12,801 bases of DNA from JAWUVP01 sp034112285. GTDB taxonomy: Bacteria; Pseudomonadota; Gammaproteobacteria; JABDGN01. Shown in pieces: positions 7,326 to 12,801 of this stretch. Location of the stretch: the NCBI GenBank assembly GCA_034112285.1, contig JAWUVP010000076.1:1-12801 (forward strand), given 5' to 3'. Under the pieces are notes generated by a model. That model was not told the origin of the DNA, did no database searches, and was given only the letters and a program-made list of their open reading frames with translations. The translations under genes and the position numbers were made by a program. Position 1 is the stretch's first letter, and every line of letters starts with the position of its first letter.

Positions 7326-7349
7326 TCCTTACAAATCAATTTGTAAGGA
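7326..7349 (+). promoter_or_regulatory. 24-bp palindrome covering transcription start and galU ribosome-binding site
   Basis: TCCTTACAAAT (7326-7336) and ATTTGTAAGGA (7339-7349) are exact reverse complements, separated only by CA. The right arm contains the galU Shine-Dalgarno (TAAGGA, 7344-7349). The left arm spans the predicted +1 of the galU promoter. Two readings fit: a repressor operator placed at +1, or an RNA hairpin that hides the ribosome-binding site only when transcription enters from upstream. Confidence 0.6.
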
Positions 7350-7354
7350 TGCTC

Positions 7355-8212
7355 ATGCCCATCACCAAAGCTATTTTCCCCGTTGCCGGCCTTGGCACAC
7401 GCTTTTTACCGGCGACGAAAGCCAATCCTAAAGAAATGTTGCCAATTGTCGACAAGCCGTTAATTCAATATGCGGTTGAAGAAGCTATTGCCGCCGGTAT
7501 TACAGAGTTGGTGTTTGTAACCAGCAGCGAAAAGCGGGCAATAGAAGATCATTTCGATCGCAATTGGGAATTAGAGCATCGTTTGGCCGAATCGGGTAAG
7601 CAGCAGTTATTGGATTTGGTTCAGAACATTTTGCCCAAAGGTATTAATTGCATTTACGTGCGCCAAACTGAACAGTTGGGTTTAGGGCATGCGGTGTTAT
7701 GTGCTGCCTCGTTAATTAATAATGAACCTTTTGCCGTGTTATTGGCCGATGATTTTATGCAACATCAAAGCTGTTTGAGCAATATGCTGGACACATTTAA
7801 TCAACATCAGCAATCGGTGATTGCGGTTGACGAGGTGCCGGCGGACAGAACCAATCAATACGGCATTGTGAGCCTTACCAACAATGATACGCAGCAACCG
7901 CTGACGGGTATTGTTGAAAAACCTCAACCTGAAAATGCGCCTTCAAATTTAGGTGTCGTGGGGCGTTATATTCTTACTCCAGAAATTTTTCCGCTGCTTG
8001 AGCAAACCAAACAAGGTGTGGGTAATGAAATTCAACTCACCGATGCTATTGCCAGCTTGATGAAACAGCAAGGGGTTTATGCACACAAAATTCAAGGCAA
8101 GCGTTTTGATTGTGGTAGCAAGTTAGGCTATTTACAAGCCACAGTAGAAACGGCGCTTGAACATGCAGAAATGGGCGAGCAATTTCGAGCTTATTTACAA
8201 GGCATAAAATAA
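7355..8212 (+). CDS. galU: UTP-glucose-1-phosphate uridylyltransferase
   Basis: Makes UDP-glucose from UTP and glucose-1-phosphate, the donor for LPS core, capsule and other glycans. With the start at 7355 the protein is 285 aa (E. coli GalU 302). An ATG at 7349 is in frame but overlaps the Shine-Dalgarno TAAGGA (7344-7349), which is well placed 5 nt before 7355. Motifs: nucleotide-binding AGLGTRFLPATK (11-22), PKEMLPIVDKPLIQY (26-40), GLGHAVLCA (109-117), LLADDFM (129-135) with the metal-binding Asp, IVEKP (186-190), GRYIL (203-207), and FDCGSKLGY (251-259). The close match to GalU (GNEIQLTDAI at 223-232) favours it over RfbA or GlmU. The galU stop is 2 nt before the ispD start, so the genes are cotranscribed; galU is not usually in this cluster. 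Confidence 0.95.
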   Translation: MPITKAIFPVAGLGTRFLPATKANPKEMLPIVDKPLIQYAVEEAIAAGITELVFVTSSEKRAIEDHFDRNWELEHRLAESGKQQLLDLVQNILPKGINCIYVRQTEQLGLGHAVLCAASLINNEPFAVLLADDFMQHQSCLSNMLDTFNQHQQSVIAVDEVPADRTNQYGIVSLTNNDTQQPLTGIVEKPQPENAPSNLGVVGRYILTPEIFPLLEQTKQGVGNEIQLTDAIASLMKQQGVYAHKIQGKRFDCGSKLGYLQATVETALEHAEMGEQFRAYLQGIK

Positions 8213-8214
8213 TC

Positions 8215-8925
8215 ATGGCAGAAAACAGCACCGTAAAATACTGGGCCATCGTGCCTGCCGCAGGGCGCGGCTTACGCATGAACTCCAAAAAACCTAAGCA
8301 ATATTTAACCATTGCCGGTAAAACAATTTTAGAGCATTCACTGGCACCGCTGTTGGCCAACGAAAAAATTCATAAAGTCGTAGTGGCCCTGGCTAAAGAC
8401 GACAAATATTGGCGCACTTTAGCCATAGCAAAGCATTCAAAAATCATCACCACCACGGGCGGCGATGAGCGTTGTCATTCGGTGTTTAATGCTATGGAAA
8501 CCTTGCAATCTTATGCCTATGACGATGATTGGGTATTAGTGCATGATGCGGCACGACCTTTATTAAACCAAATTGATTTAAATAATTTAATGAGTGAAGT
8601 GGCTGCTGATGATGTGGGTGGCCTATTGGGCGCGCCTATTCATGCAACGATTAAACGTGTTAATGACAATAGTCAAGTCGAAGAATCTGTGCCGCGGCGT
8701 AGTTTATGGCGTGCCTTCACCCCGCAAATGTTTCGTTATGGTCTGTTATATAAGGCTTTATGTGCTACGTTGCCAGATAATCCCACCAGTGATAGTGCTA
8801 AAGCGATTGAACAATTAGGCTACAAGCCAAAAATGGTGGAAGGTCGTAGCGACAATATTAAAGTCACGCGTCCTGCCGACATGGTGTGGGCCGAAAAATT
8901 ATTACAAAGCCAAGGAGAATATTAA
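8215..8925 (+). CDS. ispD: 2-C-methyl-D-erythritol 4-phosphate cytidylyltransferase
   Basis: Third step of the MEP isoprenoid pathway: couples MEP to CTP to give CDP-ME. The 236-aa protein (E. coli 236) has the CTP-binding loop PAAGRGLRM (14-22) with KPKQY (26-30), GGDER (82-86), VHDAARP (109-115), APIHATIKR (140-148), FTPQMF (168-173) and EGRSDNIKVTRP (209-220). The segment that reads TDEASA in E. coli is SDSAKA here (192-197); the Asp is kept but the Glu is replaced by Ser, a mild variation. Start ATG 8215 lies 2 nt after galU; AAGG lies somewhat far upstream, so translation probably depends on coupling. The stop overlaps the ispF start by one base. Confidence 0.96.
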   Translation: MAENSTVKYWAIVPAAGRGLRMNSKKPKQYLTIAGKTILEHSLAPLLANEKIHKVVVALAKDDKYWRTLAIAKHSKIITTTGGDERCHSVFNAMETLQSYAYDDDWVLVHDAARPLLNQIDLNNLMSEVAADDVGGLLGAPIHATIKRVNDNSQVEESVPRRSLWRAFTPQMFRYGLLYKALCATLPDNPTSDSAKAIEQLGYKPKMVEGRSDNIKVTRPADMVWAEKLLQSQGEY

Positions 8926-9401
8926 TGCGTATAGGTCATGGCTACGATGTGCATGAATACATTCCTGGTGACAGCATGGTGCTTGGCGGGGTAAAAGTTG
9001 ATGCTGATTATGCTATTAAAGCGCATTCTGATGGCGACGTTGTGATTCACGCCGTTTGTGACGCCTTATTAGGTGCCGCAGGCTTAGGTGATATCGGCCA
9101 TTTTTTTCCCGATACCGACGCACAAAATGCTGATCGCCCCAGCAGTGAATTTTTGGCGCAAATTTTTTCGCGCTTACAGCAAAAAAATTACCGCTTAGGC
9201 AATTTAGATGTCACCATTATTGCTCAGGCACCTAAAATGAAGCCCCATCTACCGGCTATGCAAAAAAATCTTTCAAAAATTTTGCAAGCCAATGACAATG
9301 ATGTCAATCTTAAAGCAACAACCACTGAAGGGTTGGGCTACATAGGAAAAAAACAAGGTATTGCTGTACATGCAGTGTGCTTAATACAAAAGGATTCTTA
9401 A
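8925..9401 (+). CDS. ispF: 2-C-methyl-D-erythritol 2,4-cyclodiphosphate synthase
   Basis: Cyclises CDP-ME 2-phosphate to MEcPP with release of CMP, in the MEP pathway; a zinc-dependent homotrimer. From ATG 8925 the protein is 158 aa (E. coli 159) and begins MRIGHGYDVHEY. Zinc ligands D8, H10 and H42 are present, as are AHSDGDVVIH (33-42), DIGHFFPDTD, LGNLDVTIIAQAPKMKPH, and ATTTEGLGYIG. The reading frame stays open to an upstream ATG at 8886 inside ispD, but the strong Shine-Dalgarno AAGGAG (8912-8917) and family length decide for 8925. TAATG overlap with ispD. IspD and IspF are adjacent but not fused, unlike the bifunctional IspDF of some alphaproteobacteria and epsilonproteobacteria. Confidence 0.97.
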   Translation: MRIGHGYDVHEYIPGDSMVLGGVKVDADYAIKAHSDGDVVIHAVCDALLGAAGLGDIGHFFPDTDAQNADRPSSEFLAQIFSRLQQKNYRLGNLDVTIIAQAPKMKPHLPAMQKNLSKILQANDNDVNLKATTTEGLGYIGKKQGIAVHAVCLIQKDS

Positions 9402-9403
9402 AT

Positions 9404-10153
9404 ATGCGAATTTTAGTGACTAACGATGATGGCATTAATGCCCCAGGAATAAAAGCTCTAGCCAATGCATTACGCGAAATAGGCGATGTAACTGTCGTGG
9501 CCCCAGATAGAGACCGCAGTGGTGCAAGCCATTCATTAACCTTGTGTCAGCCTTTATCGGTGACGTTTCATAGCAAAAATGAAATTAGTGTGCAAGGTAC
9601 GCCAACCGATTGTACGCATTTGGCGTTAACCGGCTTGCTTGATTATACGCCTGATATTGTCGTGTCTGGCATTAATGCTGGCGCCAATATGGGTGACGAC
9701 GTGATTTATTCTGGCACCGTTGGCGCAGCACTAGAGGGGCGGTTTTTAGGTTTACCTTCTATTGCAGTATCACTGGCCGGAGAGCATAAACACTTTGAAA
9801 CAGCAGCCATTGCGACTCGGCAGCTAGTACATCATTTAACAAAAAATAATATTCAATCGGTTGGTACGTTAAATATTAATGTCCCGGATGTGCTCTTTGA
9901 AGAATTAGAAGGCTTTGAGGTGACTCGCCTAGGATCACGCCACGGCGCAGCGCCGGCCATTAAAGCAAAAGATCCACGTGGTCGTGATATCTATTGGATA
10001 GGGGCAGCAGGCGATGAAAATGATGCCACTCAAGGGACAGATTTTTTTGCTGTGAAACATAATCGCGTATCCATTACGCCGCTAGATACTGATTTAACCT
10101 ATTACCGTGCCTTTGATGACATTAGTAAATGGTTAGAAGATGTTACAGTTTAA
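9404..10153 (+). CDS. surE: 5'/3'-nucleotidase SurE
   Basis: Metal-dependent phosphatase acting on nucleoside 5'- and 3'-monophosphates and short polyphosphate; linked to stationary-phase survival. From ATG 9404 the protein is 249 aa (E. coli 253) and starts MRILVTNDDGINAPGI. Metal ligands D8, D9, S39 (APDRDRSGAS) and N91 (VSGINAGAN) are present, with YSGTVGAALEG (102-112) following. The Shine-Dalgarno AAAAGGA (9388-9394) lies 9 nt upstream; an in-frame ATG at 9377 inside ispF is rejected because the conserved N-terminus begins at 9404. In E. coli and many relatives surE is followed by pcm (isoaspartyl methyltransferase); here nlpD comes next and pcm is missing from the interval. Confidence 0.96.
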   Translation: MRILVTNDDGINAPGIKALANALREIGDVTVVAPDRDRSGASHSLTLCQPLSVTFHSKNEISVQGTPTDCTHLALTGLLDYTPDIVVSGINAGANMGDDVIYSGTVGAALEGRFLGLPSIAVSLAGEHKHFETAAIATRQLVHHLTKNNIQSVGTLNINVPDVLFEELEGFEVTRLGSRHGAAPAIKAKDPRGRDIYWIGAAGDENDATQGTDFFAVKHNRVSITPLDTDLTYYRAFDDISKWLEDVTV

Positions 10154-10205
10154 ATAGGGCTTTAAGTGAAGAGTATTTCAGCTACAAATAATAATGTGCT
10201 TTACC

Positions 10206-10934
10206 ATGCATAAATTTTTACTGTTCATTTGCTTGGTTGCGTTAACCCTCACGGGCTGCTCTTTTACCCAAAAGCCTGCGCCGGTTAGCGACCTGCGCAA
10301 TCAATTAGCCGAGGCAAGGGGCTACCATAAGGTTCAGCATGGTGAAACTTTATATTTTATTGCCTGGCGGTTTGGCAAAGATTTTCGTGAGCTTGCGGCT
10401 ATCAATAAGCTTACCACGCCTTATAAACTGCACTACGGTCAAAAGATTTACTTAAGCGGTAAAACCCAATATTACAATTACCAGCCGAAGACGACGCGTA
10501 AGCAAAAATCTAAGCACACTAAAATAAGTGTAAAACCGGCTACTTATTATGCGCCTATCAATAAAAGCGTACGCAGCTGGCAAATGCCTGCCAAAGGTAA
10601 AGTTATTAATACGTATTCGGCCCTAAATAAAGGCATTAACATTGCCGGCACGCCAGGGGAGCCGATTGTGGCTGCCGCTGCCGGTCAAGTTGTTTATGCC
10701 GGCGCGGGGTTACGCGGTTATGGTAATTTACTGATTGTTAAACACAACGATATGTTTTTAACTGCCTACGCGCACAATAAAAAACTACTGGTAAAAGAGG
10801 GGCAAAGTGTTGCCGCCGGACAAAAAATTGCCACCATGGGGAGCACGGGGGCGAACCGGGTGATGTTACATTTTGAAATTCGCAAGCGAGGCAAGCCGGT
10901 TAATCCACGCCGTTATCTCCGCTACCCATCATAG
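10206..10934 (+). CDS. nlpD: Lipoprotein NlpD, LysM/LytM-domain amidase activator
   Basis: Outer-membrane lipoprotein that in E. coli activates the amidase AmiC for septal peptidoglycan splitting. From ATG 10206 the product is 242 aa: a lipoprotein signal MHKFLLFICLVALTLTG followed by the lipid-bearing C18, a LysM domain (about 40-83, starting YHKVQHGETL), a basic Lys/Thr linker (about 95-110), and a C-terminal M23/LytM domain (about 140-236). The LytM zinc site is degenerate: the usual H-x-x-x-D region reads NKGINI, while AYAHN and LHFEIR are kept. NlpD is known to be catalytically inactive, and GYGNLLIVKHND and IATMGSTG match it closely. An ATG at 10194 is an alternative start (4 extra residues); neither has a clear ribosome-binding site. 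The protein is shorter than E. coli NlpD (379 aa), lacking much of its central linker. Confidence 0.92.
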   Translation: MHKFLLFICLVALTLTGCSFTQKPAPVSDLRNQLAEARGYHKVQHGETLYFIAWRFGKDFRELAAINKLTTPYKLHYGQKIYLSGKTQYYNYQPKTTRKQKSKHTKISVKPATYYAPINKSVRSWQMPAKGKVINTYSALNKGINIAGTPGEPIVAAAAGQVVYAGAGLRGYGNLLIVKHNDMFLTAYAHNKKLLVKEGQSVAAGQKIATMGSTGANRVMLHFEIRKRGKPVNPRRYLRYPS

Positions 10935-11041
10935 AGCAAGCTATTGGTTTTGAAATGCATGGCTATTTCTGTCCTAGAAGCGAGGCTGCTGATTAAGGGG
11001 GTTAAGATTCTTTCAGCAGAATTTTCTAACTTTGTCTTAAG

Positions 11042-11062
11042 AGGCCGTCGGAACGGTTTTTT
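11042..11062 (+). terminator. Intrinsic terminator after nlpD
   Basis: CCGT (11045-11048) pairs with ACGG (11053-11056) around the tetraloop CGGA; two G-U pairs and an A-U pair could extend the stem to 7 bp. A run of six T (11057-11062) follows directly, overlapping the extended stem. The stem is short, so termination may be partial. It would separate the surE-nlpD transcript from rpoS. Confidence 0.5.
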
Positions 11063-11155
11063 ATTGGCATTTCAACTGCTTATGACTTTTTGGCCTATAC
11101 AAAGCTATCGCCAAAAGAAATTTTAAATGTTAATATTGCGTTAACTTTGTCGCGA

Positions 11156-11161
11156 TATAAT
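11156..11161 (+). promoter_or_regulatory. -10 element of a possible rpoS promoter
   Basis: Perfect TATAAT. No convincing -35 box lies 16-18 nt upstream (the sequence there reads ATATTG; TTGCGT at 11136-11141 leaves only 14 nt). A start near 11168 would give a leader of about 40 nt. The missing -35 could mean an activator is needed or that the match is chance in AT-rich DNA. Confidence 0.4.
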
Positions 11162-11196
11162 GTCAGGCTAGGTCACAGAATCATGAGGGAGCGAGT

Positions 11197-11201
11197 AGGA
11201 G
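11197..11201 (+). promoter_or_regulatory. Ribosome-binding site that fixes the rpoS TTG start
   Basis: AGGAG lies 6 nt before TTG 11208. The rpoS frame has a stop (TAG, 11196-11198) just upstream and no ATG until codon 57, inside conserved region 1.2. The TTG at 11208 is therefore the only sensible start. Confidence 0.85.
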
Positions 11202-11207
11202 TGGGTT

Positions 11208-12191
11208 TTGACACAAAACGATAACAAGAAGATAGACGCTATCGACGAAGATTTAGATATTACCGAAGCTGACGAGGGTATTGAGCTTGAAGAGCTTGAT
11301 GATTCGTCTGAAGAGGTATCTATTTCAGAGCCTGTTGTATCTAAGCGCGCAACGGCTAACAGCGACCCCACCACTATGTATCTGAGTGAAATTGGTTTTT
11401 CACCGCTTTTAACCGCCGAAGAAGAAGTTAAGTATGGTCGTTTAGCCCTCCAAGGTGACGTGCCTGCTAGCCATCGTATGATTTCCAGCAATTTACGCTT
11501 AGTGGTCAAAATAGCGCGTCGCTATTTAAATCGCGGTATGGATTTTCTTGATTTGATTGAAGAGGGCAATCTTGGACTGATGCGTGCAGTTGAAAAGTTT
11601 GACCCCGAGCGTGGTTTCCGTTTTTCTACTTATGCCACGTGGTGGATTCGACAAACTATTGAACGCGCCATCATGAATCAAACTCGTACTATTCGCTTGC
11701 CTGTGCATGTAGTAAAAGAGCTTAATGTTTATTTACGTGCCGCTAAAGAGCTAGCCAAAACATCTGAAAAAACAGTCACCCCGGAAGACATTGCCCGGAG
11801 CATTGACAAGCCTTTAGAAGATGTGAAAAAGATGATTGCCTTAAACGAGCATATGGCGTCTATCGACAGTCCCCTTGGTAGTGATACAACGAAATCTTTG
11901 GCAGAAACGATTGCCGATGAAGGCGTTGATAGCCCGGAAGAGATTCATAGTGAAAATAGTTTACGTGAAACGGTTGATAAGTGGCTTGATGAGCTTAGTG
12001 AAAAGCAATGTGCCGTGATTTGTCGTCGCTTTGGCTTGCGCGGTCATGACCGTGACACCCTTGAAGGTGTGGGCAAGCAAATTGGCTTAACGCGTGAGCG
12101 CGTTCGTCAGATTCAACTTGATACGCTGCGCACCTTGCGCACAATTTTGTCCAAGCAAGGTATTCACGACATCTCATTTTTGCATGACTGA
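11208..12191 (+). CDS. rpoS: RNA polymerase sigma factor RpoS (sigma-38)
   Basis: Alternative sigma factor of stationary phase and general stress. The 327-aa product (E. coli 330) has an acidic N-terminus (residues 10-41, mostly Asp/Glu), region 1.2 (about 53-86, TTMYLSEIGFSPLLTAEEE), region 2 (about 90-160, with SNLRLVVKIARRY, DLIEEGNLGLMRAVEKFD and RFSTYATWWIRQTIERAIM), region 3 (about 162-245) and region 4 (about 255-315, GLTRERVRQIQ). LPVHVVKELNVYLR (164-177) distinguishes RpoS from RpoD, and it lacks the large RpoD insertion. K170 aligns with E. coli K173, the RssB contact needed for ClpXP proteolysis, so regulated turnover is possible. The start is TTG, fixed by AGGAG. The nlpD-rpoS order supports the identity. 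Its end overlaps the next gene by 8 nt. Confidence 0.97.
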   Translation: MTQNDNKKIDAIDEDLDITEADEGIELEELDDSSEEVSISEPVVSKRATANSDPTTMYLSEIGFSPLLTAEEEVKYGRLALQGDVPASHRMISSNLRLVVKIARRYLNRGMDFLDLIEEGNLGLMRAVEKFDPERGFRFSTYATWWIRQTIERAIMNQTRTIRLPVHVVKELNVYLRAAKELAKTSEKTVTPEDIARSIDKPLEDVKKMIALNEHMASIDSPLGSDTTKSLAETIADEGVDSPEEIHSENSLRETVDKWLDELSEKQCAVICRRFGLRGHDRDTLEGVGKQIGLTRERVRQIQLDTLRTLRTILSKQGIHDISFLHD

Positions 12192-12726
12192 GCTTATAAA
12201 AGTTCCCTTGACCGTTGACCTTGATGGCACGTTGATTTTGAAAGATTCTGTTGCCATTGCCTTCTTTCAGCTTTTGCGCCAGCATCCATTGCGCGCGCTG
12301 GTGGCGTTACTGAAGTTAACCCAAGGGAAGCCTGCTTATAAAACGTATCTTGCCAAGCACGTTGTTTTGGACGTTACAACATTACCTTATAATCAACCTT
12401 TAATCACTTGGCTCAAAGAACAAAAATTACTGGGCCGCACCCTGATTTTGGCCACCGCTTCTGACGAAAAATTTGCACAGCCAATTGCTGATTATGTGGG
12501 CTTATTTAGCGATTGCATGGCCAGTAATGCGCACACACACTTAAAAGGCGTGCATAAACGCGATGCGTTAAACGCGCGTTTTGGCGTGGGGAAATATGAT
12601 TATGTCGGCAACCACAGCGCGGATTATCCTATTTGGCGAGATACCCATGCTGCGATTGTAACCAATGCCAAGGCCTCAGTGGTGCGTAAAGCGAGACAAA
12701 TTTCGAATGTGATTAAGGTGATTTAA
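12184..12726 (+). CDS. HAD-superfamily phosphatase-like protein, stand-alone domain of UbiA-fusion type
   Basis: 180-aa haloacid dehalogenase-like hydrolase. Motif I is VDLDGTL (11-17; nucleophile D12, acid/base D14), motif II ATAS (90-93), the motif III Lys is probably K121 or K125 (LKGVHK), and motif IV is YVGNHSADYPIW (140-151; D147). The pattern LPYNQPLITWLKEQK (67-81), LILATASDEKFAQPIADYVGLF (87-108) and the Gly-Asn-x-x-x-Asp-x-x-x-Trp motif resemble the N-terminal HAD domain of two-domain proteins whose second half is a UbiA-type prenyltransferase. Here a stop follows the HAD domain and the next in-frame codons are not prenyltransferase-like, so it is either a stand-alone protein or a truncated fusion. 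The ATG lies inside the rpoS 3' end (8-nt overlap), without a clear ribosome-binding site, suggesting coupling to rpoS. The frame extends upstream to a GTG at 12094, but those codons only mirror rpoS. Substrate unknown. Confidence 0.85.
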   Translation: MTELIKVPLTVDLDGTLILKDSVAIAFFQLLRQHPLRALVALLKLTQGKPAYKTYLAKHVVLDVTTLPYNQPLITWLKEQKLLGRTLILATASDEKFAQPIADYVGLFSDCMASNAHTHLKGVHKRDALNARFGVGKYDYVGNHSADYPIWRDTHAAIVTNAKASVVRKARQISNVIKVI

Positions 12727-12735
12727 CCGTTAGAT

Positions 12736-12767
12736 TCGCTGCGCGGCTCATTAGATCCGCCCAGCGA
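12736..12767 (+). terminator. Hairpin after the HAD gene
   Basis: TCGCTG (12736-12741) pairs with CAGCGA (12762-12767), then one C-C mismatch, then GCGG (12743-12746) with CCGC (12757-12760), leaving a 10-nt loop. It starts 10 nt after the stop codon. No T-run follows on either side, so it may be a factor-assisted terminator or RNA end stabiliser. The remaining bases to 12801 show nothing certain. Confidence 0.35.
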
Positions 12768-12801
12768 GAACTCCACATAACAACATTAAACGCAAGGTGC
12801 C

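Larger units (their letters stand above)
10935..11207 (+). other. Intergenic region and leader between nlpD and rpoS
   Basis: 273 bp without a convincing gene. It contains a 7-bp inverted repeat CTGCTGA/TCAGCAG (10986-10992 and 11013-11019, loop 20 nt) around the purine-rich stretch TTAAGGGGGTTAAGA, the terminator-like hairpin at 11042-11062, a TATAAT at 11156-11161, and the rpoS ribosome-binding site. A 60-codon frame (10944-11126) runs through the terminator-like hairpin and shows no recognisable protein. In E. coli the main rpoS promoter lies inside nlpD and gives a long leader controlled by small RNAs; whether that applies here cannot be told. Confidence 0.6.

Noticed and set aside
8046..8360. 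104-codon antisense frame across the galU-ispD junction
   Set aside because: A shadow of two conserved genes; no promoter, ribosome-binding site or domain.
8886..8924. N-terminal extension of IspF into ispD
   Set aside because: A strong AAGGAG and the conserved MRIGHG start place the true start at 8925.
10944..11126. 60-codon open frame between nlpD and rpoS
   Set aside because: No ribosome-binding site or recognisable family, and it runs through a terminator-like hairpin; most likely chance.
12728..12780. GTTAGAT and TAAC-type motifs after the HAD gene, resembling integron attC core sites
   Set aside because: The motifs are in the wrong order for an attC site (GTTRRRY should end it, RYYYAAC should begin it), one does not fit the consensus, and there is no integrase or cassette.
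12713..12801. Open frame on the minus strand entering from the right edge and ending at 12713
   Set aside because: Only about 28 codons are visible, it overlaps the HAD 3' end and the hairpin, and it shows no recognisable motif. A convergent gene is possible but cannot be supported.

Overview
The window is a chromosomal housekeeping segment of a gammaproteobacterium. The gene order pyrG-kdsA-eno-ftsB ... ispD-ispF-surE-nlpD-rpoS is the conserved gammaproteobacterial arrangement, and RpoS, FtsB and an LPS Kdo pathway all fit a Gram-negative gammaproteobacterium. The DNA is moderately AT-leaning. The absence of pcm, the metal-dependent type of KdsA, and galU placed next to ispD all differ from E. 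coli, so the source is not an enteric bacterium. I cannot place it further; a Legionellales-like or other deep-branching lineage is only a guess.

Layout. Positions 1-64 (minus strand) hold the first codons of an exported protein, cut off by the window edge and driven by a strong divergent promoter. Positions 272-4393 are a tight plus-strand operon: pyrG (CTP synthase), kdsA (Kdo-8-phosphate synthase), eno (enolase) and ftsB (divisome). Junctions are overlapping except kdsA-eno, which carries a hairpin. A perfect 13-bp inverted repeat follows ftsB. Positions 4572-7289 then carry one large gene of unknown function (905 aa) with its own AT-rich upstream region and visibly different codon use. 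It sits between ftsB and the rest of the cluster, where many relatives have ispD directly. Positions 7355-10153 are galU, ispD, ispF and surE, again tightly coupled. They start at a good sigma-70 promoter followed by a 24-bp palindrome covering the galU Shine-Dalgarno. nlpD (10206-10934) follows, then a 273-bp spacer with a short terminator-like hairpin and a probable -10 element. rpoS follows with a TTG start, and a HAD-family phosphatase-like gene overlaps its 3' end.

Functional themes. CTP from PyrG is the activating nucleotide for Kdo and is used by IspD; phosphoenolpyruvate from enolase is the KdsA co-substrate; GalU supplies UDP-glucose for surface glycans; IspD and IspF make isoprenoid precursors, needed for the undecaprenyl carrier among others. 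FtsB and NlpD act in division and septal peptidoglycan splitting. SurE, NlpD and RpoS form the stationary-phase end of the cluster.

The most interesting element is the 905-aa orphan. It is a modular protein with a helical, partly hydrophobic N-terminal half, a proline-rich linker, and a C-terminal half containing a motif set (G-T-S, then D-I-D, then I-D-V) that resembles a DNA-polymerase-beta-type nucleotidyltransferase fold. The function is not known and this assignment is an inference. The second most interesting is the galU leader, whose geometry would hide the ribosome-binding site only in read-through transcripts coming from that orphan gene. I saw no tRNA, rRNA, CRISPR array, insertion sequence or integron in the window.
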